The notes beneath the pieces were generated by a model. That model was given only the letters and a program-made list of their open reading frames with translations. It did not search any database and was not told where the DNA came from. Made by a program: the position numbers and the translations under genes. This document shows positions 11,150-21,475 of a DNA stretch of 64,000 nucleotides, in pieces; within the stretch, counting starts at the first letter, position 1, and each line of letters begins with the position of its first letter. The DNA is from Berghia stephanieae (taxonomy: Eukaryota > Mollusca > Gastropoda > Nudibranchia > Aeolidiidae), in the NCBI GenBank assembly GCA_034508935.3, contig CM067445.1:42940371-43004370 (forward strand). The letters run 5' to 3'.

Positions 11150-11354
11150 TGTGCCTCACCAGTATGGTCTTTGCTTTGTACCCAAAAGATACCTAGTTCG
11201 AATATACACCATGGCATGTGGCCATCAACAAGCCACCTCTCCCTAGCTCAATTTGCAGCGCTGTGCTGCGGCTGACACCGGAGTTCTTCCAGTATTCCCA
11301 TTGAATAAACCCTAAGACAAATTTCCGCATGAGGACTATTAAAGGGAAATTTAT
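11150..11354 (+). repeat. SINE-C copy, target of a hAT insertion
   Basis: Head CAGTATGGTCTTTGCTTTG with B-box-like TAGTTCGAATA, body CAATTTGCAGCGCTGTGCTG, tail TATTAAAGGGAAATTTAT. The hAT element 11355-12695 lands directly in its 3' tail, giving a relative age: SINE-C first, hAT later. Confidence 0.85.
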
Positions 11355-11835
11355 TAGTGCGGGGCGGTCCTTGGCAAGCTTAAGGACCACGGTCCTACGG
11401 TCCTTGGGAAATGAAGACCGCAAGGACCGGTCTCGGTCCGTTCATTCTTGAACCGTTAAAGACCGCTACACGATGAAAACCGTGGCCTACAGGAGTAAAA
11501 CACACGGAGTAGTCACACTCATTTCAAATTGTAACCTAATTAGAGAAGAGGGGTGATGCCTTCTTTATTTGCTCACCGTACTTCATTGTTACTTCGATAA
11601 TTTAATAAAATTTGAAATTTATCCCCATTAACGGAGATAATGGCATCGCCAAGGCGTTGATCGAGTTGTTCGTGGCGTTGATACACATACGCAACTCCTA
11701 CCCCCCCCCTCCCCCCCCCCCCCCACACACACACATTAGAGGGCAGCGAGCATTGAAGAGTAAGAGAGAGACGTGAAGTTATAATAAGAGGGGGTGGATG
11801 AGGTGATAAGAGGGGTCGATGGTGACTTTTCGCCA

Positions 11836-11975
11836 GATCTAACAAACTCAGCTACCCATTCATTGCTGAGTAGACAGGGATTCAGAAAAAAATCGACTGC
11901 ACCCGGATCGATCTCTGGCCCTTTGCGTATAAAGAGAGTGCTCTATCAACTGAGCTATCGGGGTCCCAAATATTC
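11836..11975 (-). repeat. SINE-I head and body fragment
   Basis: Minus-strand match to SINE-I: CTACCCATTCATTGCTGAG, CGACTGCACCCGGATCGATC (B box) and CTCTATCAACTGAGCTATCG (A box). Nested inside hAT 11355-12695. Confidence 0.75.
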
Positions 11976-12182
11976 TATTGGACCTTTTAAAAATACAGAC
12001 GTTATAACTGGTTTTTTTGGACGGAAGAAACTAATGAAACTCATATTACTTGATTAGTTAAAACACCAAACGAAATTTTAATATTATTGTATTATTTTAA
12101 ATGACAACAATGCGATAGAAAGGAGTGGCGACAAGAGATGGACAAAAGAAAACAAAAAATCAGACTTGCAACTTGCTAGGTT

Positions 12183-12183
12183 C

Positions 12184-12230
<47 letters not shown>

Positions 12231-12231
12231 C
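12183..12231. repeat. (CA)n microsatellite
   Basis: About 24 ACs without interruption inside the hAT element. Confidence 0.97.
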
Positions 12232-12894
12232 TTTAGTAGTCACATACATTTCAAACAATAACCCATTAGAGAAGAGGGGTCATGCCTTCATCATAGATCA
12301 TTGTCATTGCGATCATTATGGTGTAGTAAATTTTGAAATTTACCCCGTATAATGGAATCGTCCAAGGCGTGCGCCTCCTGTTCCCCCCATCTCACACACG
12401 AAAGGGCGGTTTGCGGAGTGGAGGGAGGTGGTCGTCTGCCTCTATGGTCGTCTGTGTCGTTTAGTGTATGGCAAAGGGGGGTGGGTGCGATTAATTAAGT
12501 GGGATGGGTGGTGATTGGTGGAAGATAGGCAAAGGACCGAGGCAACGAATCGCTGGGGAAGTAGTATGGCGCGAGACCGTTGAAAGGTGATAAGAAGTGA
12601 GGACCGCCGGCGGTCTTCCTCTTTGGGACTGGACCACGGTTCACAGCTAAAAGACCGTGGGACCGGTCCTCGGTCCGGTCCTCAGCGCGGCACTAAAATT
12701 TATAATTATTATTTACTTTATTGGGAGAAGGTTCCTGTATCACATCATTCATTTATAATTGACCGTCGACAACATCTTTGTAATGTGTATTTGAAGTGAA
12801 ATTTTAAAAACACGACACAAGTTTTGAAACAACATATTACGATTTTTTAACAGCTTTGGTATAACCGCAAGAGAATTGATTCATATTAAATTAA

Positions 12895-13160
12895 ATTGAG
12901 CTTTATATAGCTCAATATCCACTTAATGTGTTCAAAGCGCTTTACAACAGTTCCCTGGTCAACAGCAACATTTAACATGTAGGATGGGACATGACGCCTG
13001 TCAGGCGATATTACAATTTTTCGGACAAAGACAACACTGTTAACGGCCAGGTACTCATTTTACACCTGAGTACGGTGAGAGAATGTGAGAAAAGAGTCTT
13101 TTCCAAGGACTCAAATTTGCGCCGAGCATGAGGCTCGAACCCAGGACCTTCCGATCCGAT
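12895..13160 (-). repeat. SINE-A, head truncated
   Basis: Tail (TTGAGCTTTATATAGCTC) through body (ACATGACGCCTGTCAGGCGA) to the B-box region (GAGGCTCGAACCCAGGACC). It stops at CCGATCCGAT, where an unrelated T run begins, so the last 40 bases of the tRNA-like head are missing. Confidence 0.88.
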
Positions 13161-13344
13161 ATTTTTTTTTTTTGGTGTATTTCTTGTAATGTTTCGAACG
13201 GCTCTGATTTCTGCTTCGTATTGAAATAGCGTCATAGTTTGTATTTTACTCTCGCATCTATTATGATATTATAACGGTAAATCTCATCATTTAAGCTGGG
13301 ATGAAATAAACTAATTTTCCTTAAGTCTTAAGGCAACGTGCACT

Positions 13345-13482
13345 TATTTGCAGGTCTGATAACCCAATACATCATGAGCTCATTGTTATAATGAAAATCT
13401 CAAAAAATTACACAAAATAATGTCCAGTGCAACAATGTTAAACGAGGCCCATATTGCATTCGGATGTCAGACCAGCATATAT
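13345..13482. mobile_element. MITE-D, about 138 bp, palindromic ends
   Basis: Left end TTGCAGGTCTGATAACCCAA and right end, read in complement, GCTGGTCTGACATCCGAATG form imperfect inverted repeats about 45 bases long. The same design recurs at 42345-42482 and 57098-57205. No coding capacity; superfamily not determined. Confidence 0.6.
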
Positions 13483-13494
13483 GCATATAAAGAT

Positions 13495-13628
13495 AACATT
13501 CCCTTTTTTCATCAAATGGGGAAATTTGTCTGTCTTTAGGGTCTATTCCAAGGGAATACTGGAATAACCCAGACATCAGCCGCAATGCAGTGCCGCAAAT
13601 GGAACTAGGACGAGATGGATTGCTCAAG
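13495..13628 (-). repeat. SINE-C, right-split half (tail and body)
   Basis: Tail ATTCCCTTTTTTCATC, GGTCTATTCCAAGGGAATAC and the block CCGCAATGCAGTGCCGCAAA. It is interrupted by repeat B and continues at 14150. Confidence 0.88.
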
Positions 13629-14149
13629 CTCCCATAGTGGGCAGGGAGGTACATGCTGTGTCTTCTATCCCCCCATACCCGTTTTCCAATTGTTTCCTGT
13701 CATTGTCTTGGAATGAGATTACTTAGTTTTGTCCTGACCCTTGCCGGAGTTCCTTGGCTGGGAGGGAAACAGTCGAATGTCTAGTTATAGTTTTGGGAGA
13801 TGATATTTTTTTCCTTGTAAATCATCTCTCTGTTATGCATTGTTTTATGTTTAGTTTATTATATGATTGGTAAACATTTGAGTGTATTCCTCTTAGTTGG
13901 GACCTGTGCTTGTGTCTGGATGAGACTTTTAGGTGATCTCAAACTAAGTACTTTGACGGTGTACTTTTGGAATCTACATCTGTTCCCTATTTCAACCAAT
14001 TCCCCTTTGTCTTACCTTTTCTTTTGTGCTTTAATTGTAATTCTAGAACTTTTTACTATCCCATTTTCTTCCTTTTTACTGGCGCTGATATGACCTTAAT
14101 GTGTTGCAAGCGCCGTAAAACCCTTAAAAACAAAACATTAAAAACAAAC
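13629..14149 (+). repeat. Repeat B insertion with an 11-bp target duplication
   Basis: GATTGCTCAAG occurs immediately before (13618-13628) and after (14150-14160) this 521-bp copy, so the insertion limits are exact. It starts CTCCCATAGTGGGCAGGGAG and ends CGCCGTAAAACCCTTAAAAA plus an A-rich tail. An A-rich 3' end and a variable-length TSD point to LINE-type target-primed reverse transcription. Most other copies extend about 20 bases further 5' (CTGGGTGGGGTTCCTGAC), so this one may be slightly truncated. No head like a tRNA, 7SL or 5S promoter is evident, and the frames shared by copies are hydrophobic and inconsistent. Confidence 0.88.
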
Positions 14150-14248
14150 GATTGCTCAAGACCACACAGTACAACGGGTGATCAAACTAATTACCTTTTG
14201 GATACAAAGCAAAGACCATACTGCTGAGCCATGCTGCCCCATCGCCTC
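14150..14248 (-). repeat. SINE-C, left-split half (tRNA-like head)
   Basis: Continues the copy interrupted by repeat B: ACCTTTTGGATACAAAGCAA, then AGACCATACTGCTGAGCC at the head. Confidence 0.85.
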
Positions 14249-14766
14249 GAGTGAAAAATCCTATTTTAAAGATTGATTCTCCTCAGCAATTTGTCAGTCC
14301 AACTGTACAATTATTTTTTTTTTCTTCAATTCTAAACTGGTTTTCTAATGAAAAATGTTCCCTTTCAAAATATTACAATTACAGTGAAAATAATCTCCAA
14401 CAAGAGCACGAAAATTGGTTAAGGGAATGCAAAATTCAATAGTGCCAGAGAGCGGTGAAAAAATTTCCATTCCATGTCATACCAGTAACAGTCATAGTGG
14501 TTTGTGTGTGATGATTAGAGAGATCTACCAACACTAACACTTAGTTTGACTAGTTCAGTTGAGAAGAAGAAGAGGAGGAGGAAGAAGTGGGAGAAGAAGA
14601 TGAATATGATGATGTTGATGAAGAAGGACGAGGAGGTGTGAAGATGAAGGAGAAGTCTTGGCACCGATTTTGGGTTGGATGCATGAGAATGTAAGAAAAC
14701 TTCTCTAAAGATTAGTCAAGACCTAGATAGTAGGAGATTAGAATTAAAATGAATACAAATACTAAC

Positions 14767-14968
14767 CTTTCCTCCAGAGAAGACGATCAAGGTCGTCTTT
14801 TACAAGATCACAAATTATAAAAATGTGTTCACGATGAAAACGGAAATGTTCGTATATTTCATCGTCGTTAAACGAATCGATGGGATTGAGTCTGGCCCGA
14901 AACACCCTCTCCCGTTGAATCAGCCGTCTCTGACGAATTTGAAACAGCACAGCTGCCGCCATTTTCAT
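14767..14968 (-). pseudogene. PIF/Harbinger transposase, N-terminal exon
   Basis: Minus-strand frame starting at MKMAAAVLFQIRQRR and containing ERVFRARLNPIDSFNDDEI, FRFHREHIFIICDLV. The order R-x-F-R-x-R-x-N-P, D-D-x-E-I, R-F-x-R and I-x-x-I-x-D-L-V is the N-terminal helical block of HARBI1-type transposases. It ends in AAAG followed by a GTTAGT donor. The start is the first ATG; the exon is open throughout. It lies about 680 bases inside the right terminus, as expected for the start of the transposase gene. Confidence 0.82.
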
Positions 14969-15489
14969 GTGTTGACAGTTGTTTTGACAGTACTGTCAAT
15001 GACAGTGTCGTGTCATAGTCAGTCATACGACCGAATCACGTCATGTGATCGAGAGTAACTTCGCATTGCTTTGCTTGGCACAAAAATAAAGAAAATAAAA
15101 GGGGGTAGGGGGTGTTTTAGCTAAACAACATAATTTTCATATTAAAAAATAAGTTAGTTGTTTGTTTGTTATTCTCTAAATATCTAAATCTAAACTTAAA
15201 CTTCGAACCAAGCGAAGCTGAAATCTCAGACTCGGACTCACTGAGTCACTCAACTTCATCAGATTTATTAGTTTCCCGGACAAAAATGTGTGCTTTCGAC
15301 GATCTGTGACCTTTAAATCGTTTCCATTAGCATTGAAAAATATCAACAGATTACTTTTGTCGTTATAATTCTTTTTCTATGTATTTTTTTTCTCGCGAAC
15401 CGAGTCGTCTAACATTGGCCGCCATCTTTGTTGACGCCGTTTCTTAGTTACTAGTCAGAGACTAAACGATCAAGTCCGACTCGAGCAAG

Positions 15490-15644
15490 TGACTAAATCT
15501 TGGCCAAACTTAGTCCGAAGGTGACGTGATTTTAGTCTGGGACTAGCTTAGTCATCTCACATTAAATCCGATTTTTTCTAGTCATTTACTAAAGTCAGAG
15601 ATAGTCCGGGACTAAGCGCTAGTCCGCGTTCATTAGAACGGGCC
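15490..15644. repeat. Harbinger right terminal and subterminal inverted repeat
   Basis: The outer 26 bases pair with 1491-1516. Inward, GACTAG and TAGTC motifs and the block AATCCGATTTTTTCTAG mirror the left end. CTG follows at 15645. Confidence 0.75.
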
Positions 15645-16196
15645 CTGAAGCATTCGAGTTTTATTCACTTCTCATTGGTTTTTAAGGCATAAACCTATAA
15701 TGTCATGGGAGTTGGTCATATTTATGCGTGTCTGCCCAAAAAGACACCAATATATATTTTCTTCTCTGGGCACGATTTAAAATTAGTGTTGGGTTATTTG
15801 ATCGCTTTTACTCGATCGACGACCGAGCGCCAAGCCACGAGTCAGTGCTCGATCTCAATGCCGGAAGAGCGAGTTAGTAAAACGATCACTCGATCGTAAA
15901 ACGATCAAGCGGGTTGTGAGCTTGAGACGATCTTGACACGTGAGACGAGCTTGAGACGATCAGGATTCGAGCGAGCGGAGGGGTAACGAGTGTTTCGAAT
16001 CATTTCAAATTCAAACGATCACAGTTTGCCATCCGATACCAATCGCCAATGTTTGCACACGGTAGTCTGTGGTTCTTCCACAGCCCTCACTCCTTGTCAG
16101 ATGTTAGTGTGTCTGGGTGGCAGTGGCAGGGAAATTCGTATAGGTGTATCACGCGTGTGTGACAAGACTTCATTAAACCTACTAAAGTTTGACTAT

Positions 16197-16238
16197 CACA
16201 CACACACACACACACACATACACACACACACACACACT
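16197..16238. repeat. (CA)n microsatellite
   Basis: About 20 ACs, one interruption; lies 20 bases from the 5' junction of the LINE and may have formed part of its target. Confidence 0.95.
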
Positions 16239-16285
16239 AAGGCTATTTCTATGACACACACGAATGGAAAGAGACGCAAGCGGCA

Positions 16286-16921
16286 ATGAAATATGCGGGG
16301 GAAGAAAGTGCAGGCTCTATTAATACAACTAAGAACAAACCAAATCGAACGCCTAACATCGCTATTAACGATCTATCGCGGCAACAAAAAGAACTTAGGA
16401 TCAGGATACAAAACACGAAAGACTCGGAAGAAATAATAAACCTGAAAACGGAACGAAACAAAATACTGCATTCAATTCGATCACTTACAATAAAACACAG
16501 AAACGAGGAATTAGACAAAAAAGTGGAAGACATAGAAAAGTCCAAAAATAACGCATCGTCTATGTTCAAAGCGACGAAATCTCTGAACCGAAAACCATTC
16601 GAGAACCCAAAACTACAGGATAAATTTGGCAAACAGACAACAAATCCCAACGATATCCTTGACATTGTAACTGACCACTTCCAGCAGAAATTTCACAAAC
16701 AAGTCTCACAAATATCGCCCTTCTCAGGAAACCCTAGAGACCTAAACAACCGCATCACAACAAATGAAGTTAGAAATAGCATAAAGTGCCTAAACAATAA
16801 CAGATCCCCAGGCGAAGATGAAATTCCCGCTGAATTGCTGAAATGCGGTACCCTCTCCCTGGATCTGAGCATTGCAAACATAATGAACAAAACATTCTCA
16901 ACACACAAAGACTGGACATAA
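16286..16921 (+). pseudogene. LINE-A copy 1, N-terminal part of the RT frame
   Basis: Open frame from MKYAGEESAGSINTTKNK to a stop produced by the single-base loss near 16916. It covers the basic, coiled-coil-like linker (DLSRQQKELRIRIQ) and the start of the RT domain (SPGEDEIPAELL). Confidence 0.88.
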
Positions 16922-17135
16922 ACAGCGGTGTCCTAATTACAATACAAAAACCAGGAAAAACGAAAGGACCCGTAAACAACCTGCACCAATAACATTACTG
17001 AATACCATAAGAAAAACACTGTCAACTATTGTCCTCAACAGAATTAGACCGAAAATAGAAAATTATCTATCACATAGCCAAAGCGGGTTTCGCCAAGACC
17101 GAAGCACATCGGACGTTGTATGGACACATAAATGG

Positions 17136-18272
17136 TTGGCAGCAAAGGCACTCAAAGAAAACATATCCATAACAATAACCGGAATCGATATGTCCGCAGC
17201 CTTTGATACGATCGACAGAGGAAAACTTTTGGAGATATTAACAGAAATAGTAGACGAAGACGAGCTCCGAATAATCCGATTTCTCCTCAGCAACACAAAG
17301 ATACAACCAAGGATATACGGGGCCACAAAACAGACGCAGTTCGAAAGTAACATCGGGACCCCCCAAGGAGATAGTCTGAGCCCGATTCTGTTCACAATAT
17401 ACTTAGAACACGCTCTGAAAGAAGTTCGAAAAGTCATTCCAAAACCAACGACTCATATTGAGAATGCAATCCCTAGAGAAATCGCCTATGCAGATGATGT
17501 CGATTTTATTGGATCAACACCAGCAAATATAGACATCATACAAAATACCCTCATGAAATATAACCTCCAAGTCAATGCCAATAAAACCGAATTTACAACA
17601 ATATCGAGGAACAAAGAGGAATGGAAAAGAACAAAGAAAGTCGGCTCACTAATTGGAGACACCGAGGATGTACAAAGAAGAAAACAGCTATCAAACGCCG
17701 CACTCAGTAAACTCACCAATGTATGGATTAGAGGTGACAAAATAAAGAGAAAAACCAAACTGAAACTGTACCATGCTCTTGTAAAACCGGTACTTCTGTA
17801 TAACTGCGGCACTTGGGCGTTGACAAAATCCGAAGAAGAACATCTGGATGCCTTCCATCGCACACAGCTAAGAAGGGTACTGGACATCAAATACCCCAAA
17901 AAGATCTCAAATGAATCACTCTATAAGATCACAAAAGAAAGACCAATCTCCCTTGACATTTTACAACAACGATGGCAACTTTTCGGTCACATACTACGCA
18001 GGGACAAAAACATACCAGCAAACCAAGCCATGTCGGGATACTTCCAAAAACACGGGAACCTTTTCAGAGGAAGACCGATCACAACACTCCCTGTGATCCT
18101 AAACAAAAACCTCACAAAACTTGGACAAAGCATTAGTCTCATAACGGCAGGGGACCTTGAAAATCTGAGAACCCTAGCAGAGGACCGGCAATATTGGAGA
18201 CACCTCACACAGGAAATACTGGAAACAGCCAAGGCGACCCGATCTTTCGGTCGAGACGCGAAAGGCATCTAA
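17136..18272 (+). pseudogene. LINE-A copy 1, RT palm, thumb and C-terminal part
   Basis: 378-residue frame with AAFDTIDRGK, TPQGDSLSP, AYADDVDFIG and the C-terminal RWQLFGHILRRDKN and AEDRQYWRHL blocks, ending SFGRDAKGI. All catalytic aspartates visible are intact; only the join to the N-terminal part is lost. Confidence 0.9.
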
Positions 18273-18315
18273 GTCAAGTCACACGCATCCCTCTATCAAT
18301 GAACACTCCTACAGT

Positions 18316-18665
18316 AGTGCGGCTATGTGGTCTAGTCATGACGTAACTATAGGTAGTACTCTAGTCGACCATGGCTCTCGTGCATTATAATGATCTAGTG
18401 GTATGACACCCGCTTTGGGATCGGAAAGTCCTGGGTTCGAGCCTCGCGCTCGGTGCATAGTTGAGTCTTTGGACAAGGCTCTTTACTCACATTCTCTCAC
18501 CGTACTCAGGTGTAAAATGAGTACCTGGCCGTTAACAGCGTTGTCTTTGTCTGAAAAATTGTAATATCGACTAACAGGCGGCATGTCCGTCCTACATATA
18601 ATGTTGCTGTTGACGGACCTTACAAAGCGCTTGATCACATTTAGTGGATATTGTAAAGCTCAATT
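18316..18665 (+). repeat. SINE-A interrupted by a 57-bp insert in its A-box region
   Basis: The head reads GCGGCTATGTGGTCTAGT, then about 57 foreign bases (CATGACGTAACTATAGG...), then TCTAGTGGTATGACACCCGC and the normal SINE-A body and tail. TCTAGT occurs on both sides, as a target duplication would. It follows directly on the LINE-A 3' end. Confidence 0.85.
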
Positions 18666-18737
18666 TTAAAGTAAAACATTAGCTTTGAATATGGAATGTT
18701 TCAATTTTAGATGCCTGTGTATTCTTTGTTAGTTCCC

Positions 18738-18748
18738 ATCATCATCAT

Positions 18749-18823
<75 letters not shown>
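18738..18823. repeat. (ATC)n microsatellite
   Basis: About 28 ATC triplets; adjoining SINE-C begins five bases later. Confidence 0.97.
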
Positions 18824-18824
<1 letters not shown>

Positions 18825-18827
18825 GGG

Positions 18828-19034
18828 GCAGCGGTACGGTCTTTGGTTGGCACCCGAAAGGTACCGAGTTCGATCACCCGCCGCTGAGTGGTCTTGAGCA
18901 AGTCACCTTGCCCTAACTAAATTTGCGGCGCTGCACTGCGGCTATCGCTTGGGTTATTCCAGTCTTCCCTTAGAATAGACCCGAAAGACGAATCTCCCCT
19001 ATGGGATGAATAAAGGGAATTATGTTTAATTTAT
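18828..19034 (+). repeat. SINE-C, full length
   Basis: tRNA-like head CAGCGGTACGGTCTTTGG with B box GAGTTCGATCAC about 40 bases on; body CAAATTTGCGG-like (AATTTGCGGCGCTGCACTGC); tail CTATGGGATGAATAAAGGGA. This is the best reference copy of SINE-C in the window. Confidence 0.88.
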
Positions 19035-19129
19035 TTATCATCACCATCATATCAGCGGGATCATCATCATCATCACCACCACCACCACCCTAATAATAAT
19101 GGATAAAATAAATATCAACACATTTCAAT

Positions 19130-19290
19130 GTAATAATCAATCTAAAATCAATCAGTGCTCCTAAAAGACCCTTTGATTTCTTTGTCTAATTCGTTCCATA
19201 CTTTTGGAGTCCCGACAAAGAAAGATTTTCAGCTAACTATAGTTTATATATGGGAATATTAATCAGTCGTTTATATTGGAATCGGAGTTG
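19130..19290 (-). pseudogene. LINE C-terminal fragment
   Basis: On minus a frame reads SFFVGTPKVWNELDKEIKG, the F-x-x-x-x-P-x-x-W-N-x-L signature near the end of CR1/L2/jockey-type LINE proteins, flanked by stops. Only about 30 codons remain. Confidence 0.5.
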
Positions 19291-19640
19291 TCTAGCAGGT
19301 GTATTAGTTCAAAGCGCATTTCCAAGGATTTACCATGCTCAATGAACTTCACAATATTTTATTTAATTTATTCCTCCGGCACGCCATATCGACCATACAT
19401 CCATTTCGTACAGTAGGTACCGATCGCTGTTTGGAGTCTTTTTGTATTAAAGCTCTTTACAATACCCGTCATTGCTTATAAGATAAGAATACATTCACAC
19501 CTGAGTCAAGTGCCTGACACACGGACTTAACGTCTGGATCACAATTTTCAACAATCACTGTCACTCATCCGCCATTGACAAGGCTTGATTTTGTGACAAG
19601 AGACACCGTACCACTGAGCGACCGAACAAATAATCACCAT
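19291..19640. other. No gene seen
   Basis: Unique-looking sequence inside hAT 15784-20677; no repeat family or exon identified. Confidence 0.35.
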
Positions 19641-19920
19641 CTGCGCCATCGTCATCATCACATCATCATCATCATCATTATCATCATCCTCATCACAGCC
19701 GTAACAGCCAGCAAAACCACAATCATCATCTTCGGGTCCGGTCTATCCGTGTGGGGGGTGGGGGTGGAACCTGCTAAAGTATTTCATTTTTTAAACAGAA
19801 ACACGATAATCATCATCATCATCGTCATCCATTGTCGTCGGCATCGTTATCATCGTGTCCGGGCAATCCGTGTGTGTCTGGGTGTGGAACCTGCTAAATA
19901 TTATTATTATCTACCTACCT
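19640..19920. repeat. Scattered ATC/ATT simple repeats with an imperfect duplication
   Basis: Two CATCATCATC tracts are each followed by a similar block (GGGTCCGGTCTATCCGTGTG at 19734 and GTCCGGGCAATCCGTGTG at 19857) and GGTGTGGAACCTGCTAAA, so a 120-bp unit is imperfectly duplicated. Confidence 0.6.
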
Positions 19921-20144
19921 AATAAAAACACACCATTCTTGTTCATTTATTTTTCAAATAATGAAATGAAAGGCACGACCTTTCCCGCACACACAAGAGG
20001 CGATGACGACCAGTGACAAATTATGGGAGGTGGGGGCGGCCGACAACTTTTGGCGCGACATAAATATGAAATGTTAAGGTGACAGCGGGATGATGGTGGT
20101 GGGAAGGGGGGTCTCAACCCTTCACCATCAACAACTGTTTGATG

Positions 20145-20145
<1 letters not shown>

Positions 20146-20193
<48 letters not shown>

Positions 20194-20198
20194 TGTGA
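20146..20198. repeat. (GT)n microsatellite
   Basis: About 24 GTs with one A interruption. Confidence 0.95.
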
Positions 20199-20689
20199 TG
20201 CGACGAACGATCATAATCAGGCTGCCAGACAGCCAGATTTCTTCTTGCCCAAGTAGTCAAATAGACCCCAAATAGCCCAACACCACAAGCATTCTGACTC
20301 CCTTGAAAAACTCATTTGTTTTGATTAACAAAACAATCGACTACAGTTGGATAAACTTATCTTTTCATTTTTTTTAAATAAAAGATTTTTTTAAAAAAAT
20401 GAATAATAATAGAAAAGCGTTTCTTAGTAACCAATTTTGAACTTGGCCATCTGGCAGCCCCCATCATAACCAGCTGCAGTCAAGCCAGCCACAGACATAA
20501 GAGAGGGAGGGGTATGTGAAGTTTCCTGTGGCAAACGAGTTGCTCGTGTTTTTTTTTTTCAAACGAATCACTGCTCGATGACGTCACTGACTCGAAACCC
20601 GCTCGAAACCGACTCGATTTTAGAGGACTCGATCGAAAACCCGCTCGATTTGATCGTTTCAAACTCGACCCAGCATATTTAAAATACGC

Positions 20690-21470
20690 CGCAAGAGGTC
20701 GCTGTAACCAGTGCATTAAATTAGTCCTGAAATCGAATAATAGTATTTCGTGAACTATTTCCCTTGATACCGTGTCTCCACCAAGGAATTTACCCAATGG
20801 AAACCGTACGGTGCTCTTATTGGCTAACCAACCAGCGGCCTCGATGAGAAAAATATCCGCCATTTTGCTGTTGGCTGGGAATCGCGTTACTATAGTAAAC
20901 AAGCGCTGATCGGCCGTTCATGAAAACAAGTTGCTGCTCGCTCGTTTAACTCAAAATTATTCAAAACGATCTCTCTAAAATGATATAAATGTGACTTCTT
21001 AAGGTTTTCTTCACGGTCAAAACACACAACATTCTATTAATGATTACGTCCGAGGCAAAAAGGAATATTGACAGGTCGACCGAGAGTTGAACTCGTGAGA
21101 CGACAAACATCAATGCGAAGTGTAGCGAGAGTCAAGCTATTGTTTGTCTTGTCCTATTCTATATAGAGAAAAGGATAAATAGTATAGCCTCGTATGTGAG
21201 TGGTTGCGTGTCATAGTCTTGTTTTTAAATTGTTTCTGTTGTTTATGTGTGTAGTGATGACTCTCTCACACTCAATTTCAATGCCGAAAGAGGAATTCCC
21301 ACACACAAGAAAGGGGAATTGGGGTGGTATTTGGCATACATATTGTATAGTATCTAGTTCTAAATAGATAACTGATTAGAATTATATTATGATATATAAA
21401 CACAATGCCAAATACAATTCCGAAGTTTCCTTATTTCAAATGAAGTAAAGCTCCAAAACCTAATGGTAGT
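20690..21470. other. No gene seen
   Basis: Flank of the hAT insertion. The 140-residue minus frame across 20480-20902 straddles the hAT boundary and so is not a gene. Confidence 0.4.
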
Positions 21471-21475
21471 GATTG

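Larger units (their letters stand above)
11355..12695. mobile_element. Non-autonomous hAT element with 8-bp target duplication
   Basis: Flanked on both sides by AAATTTAT (11347-11354 and 12696-12703), an 8-bp duplication typical of hAT. Ends are TAGTGCGGGGCGGTCC and the complement of TAGTGCCGCGCTGAGGACC. Both arms are packed with GGACC/GGTCC motifs, which resemble transposase-binding subterminal repeats. No transposase frame. The interior holds a direct duplication (GAGAAGAGGGGT at 11543 and 12270), a SINE-I fragment, C and CA runs. Confidence 0.85.
16260..18290 (+). mobile_element. LINE-A copy 1: APE-type non-LTR retrotransposon, 5' truncated
   Basis: Encodes a reverse transcriptase with, in order, NNRSPGEDEIPAELLKCG (fingers), GFRQDRSTSDVVW, SAAFDTIDRGKL (catalytic region A), GTPQGDSLSPILF (region B), YADDVDFIG (catalytic D-D), LLYNCGTWAL, FGHILRRD and a C-terminal DRQYWRHL block. 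The endonuclease is missing through truncation at about 16260. The 3' end falls within 20 bases of the stop (TAAGTCAAGT), a very short 3' UTR as in RTE-like LINEs, though the clade is not certain. Compared with copy 2, one G is missing near 16916 and one C near 16984, which split the frame (open 16286-16921 and 17136-18272). Nearly identical to 29505-31808, so a recent insertion. It lies inside hAT 15784-20677. Confidence 0.9.
15784..20677. mobile_element. hAT-like element (4.9 kb) with 8-bp target duplication and nested LINE and SINEs
   Basis: TTTAAAAT flanks both ends (15776-15783 and 20678-20685). Left end TAGTGTTGGGTTATTTGATC; right end in complement TATGCTGGGTCGAGTTTGA. TAGTGTTGGG-like ends plus an 8-bp duplication are hAT hallmarks. 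Both ends are dense in CGATC/GATCG motifs. No hAT transposase was found inside; the coding content is a LINE (16260-18290). Other inserts are SINE-A, SINE-C, a LINE fragment and ATC/CA/GT repeats. Whether the native element was large or a small MITE that swelled cannot be decided by eye. Confidence 0.78.

Noticed and set aside
16260-16300. A clear target duplication for LINE-A copy 1
   Set aside because: ACACACG and TCACACG are similar but the 5' junction abuts (CA)n, so the match may be chance.
17063-17437. Minus-strand frames opposite the LINE RT (also 16249-16665, 17486-17899 and their mirror images at 29528-31581)
   Set aside because: Shadows of the LINE coding strand; no independent signal.
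18828-18890. tRNA gene
   Set aside because: Head of the SINE-C family, repeated with its body elsewhere; acceptor stem not convincing.
20480-20902. 140-residue minus frame
   Set aside because: It spans the hAT terminus and its target duplication, so it cannot be an ancestral gene.
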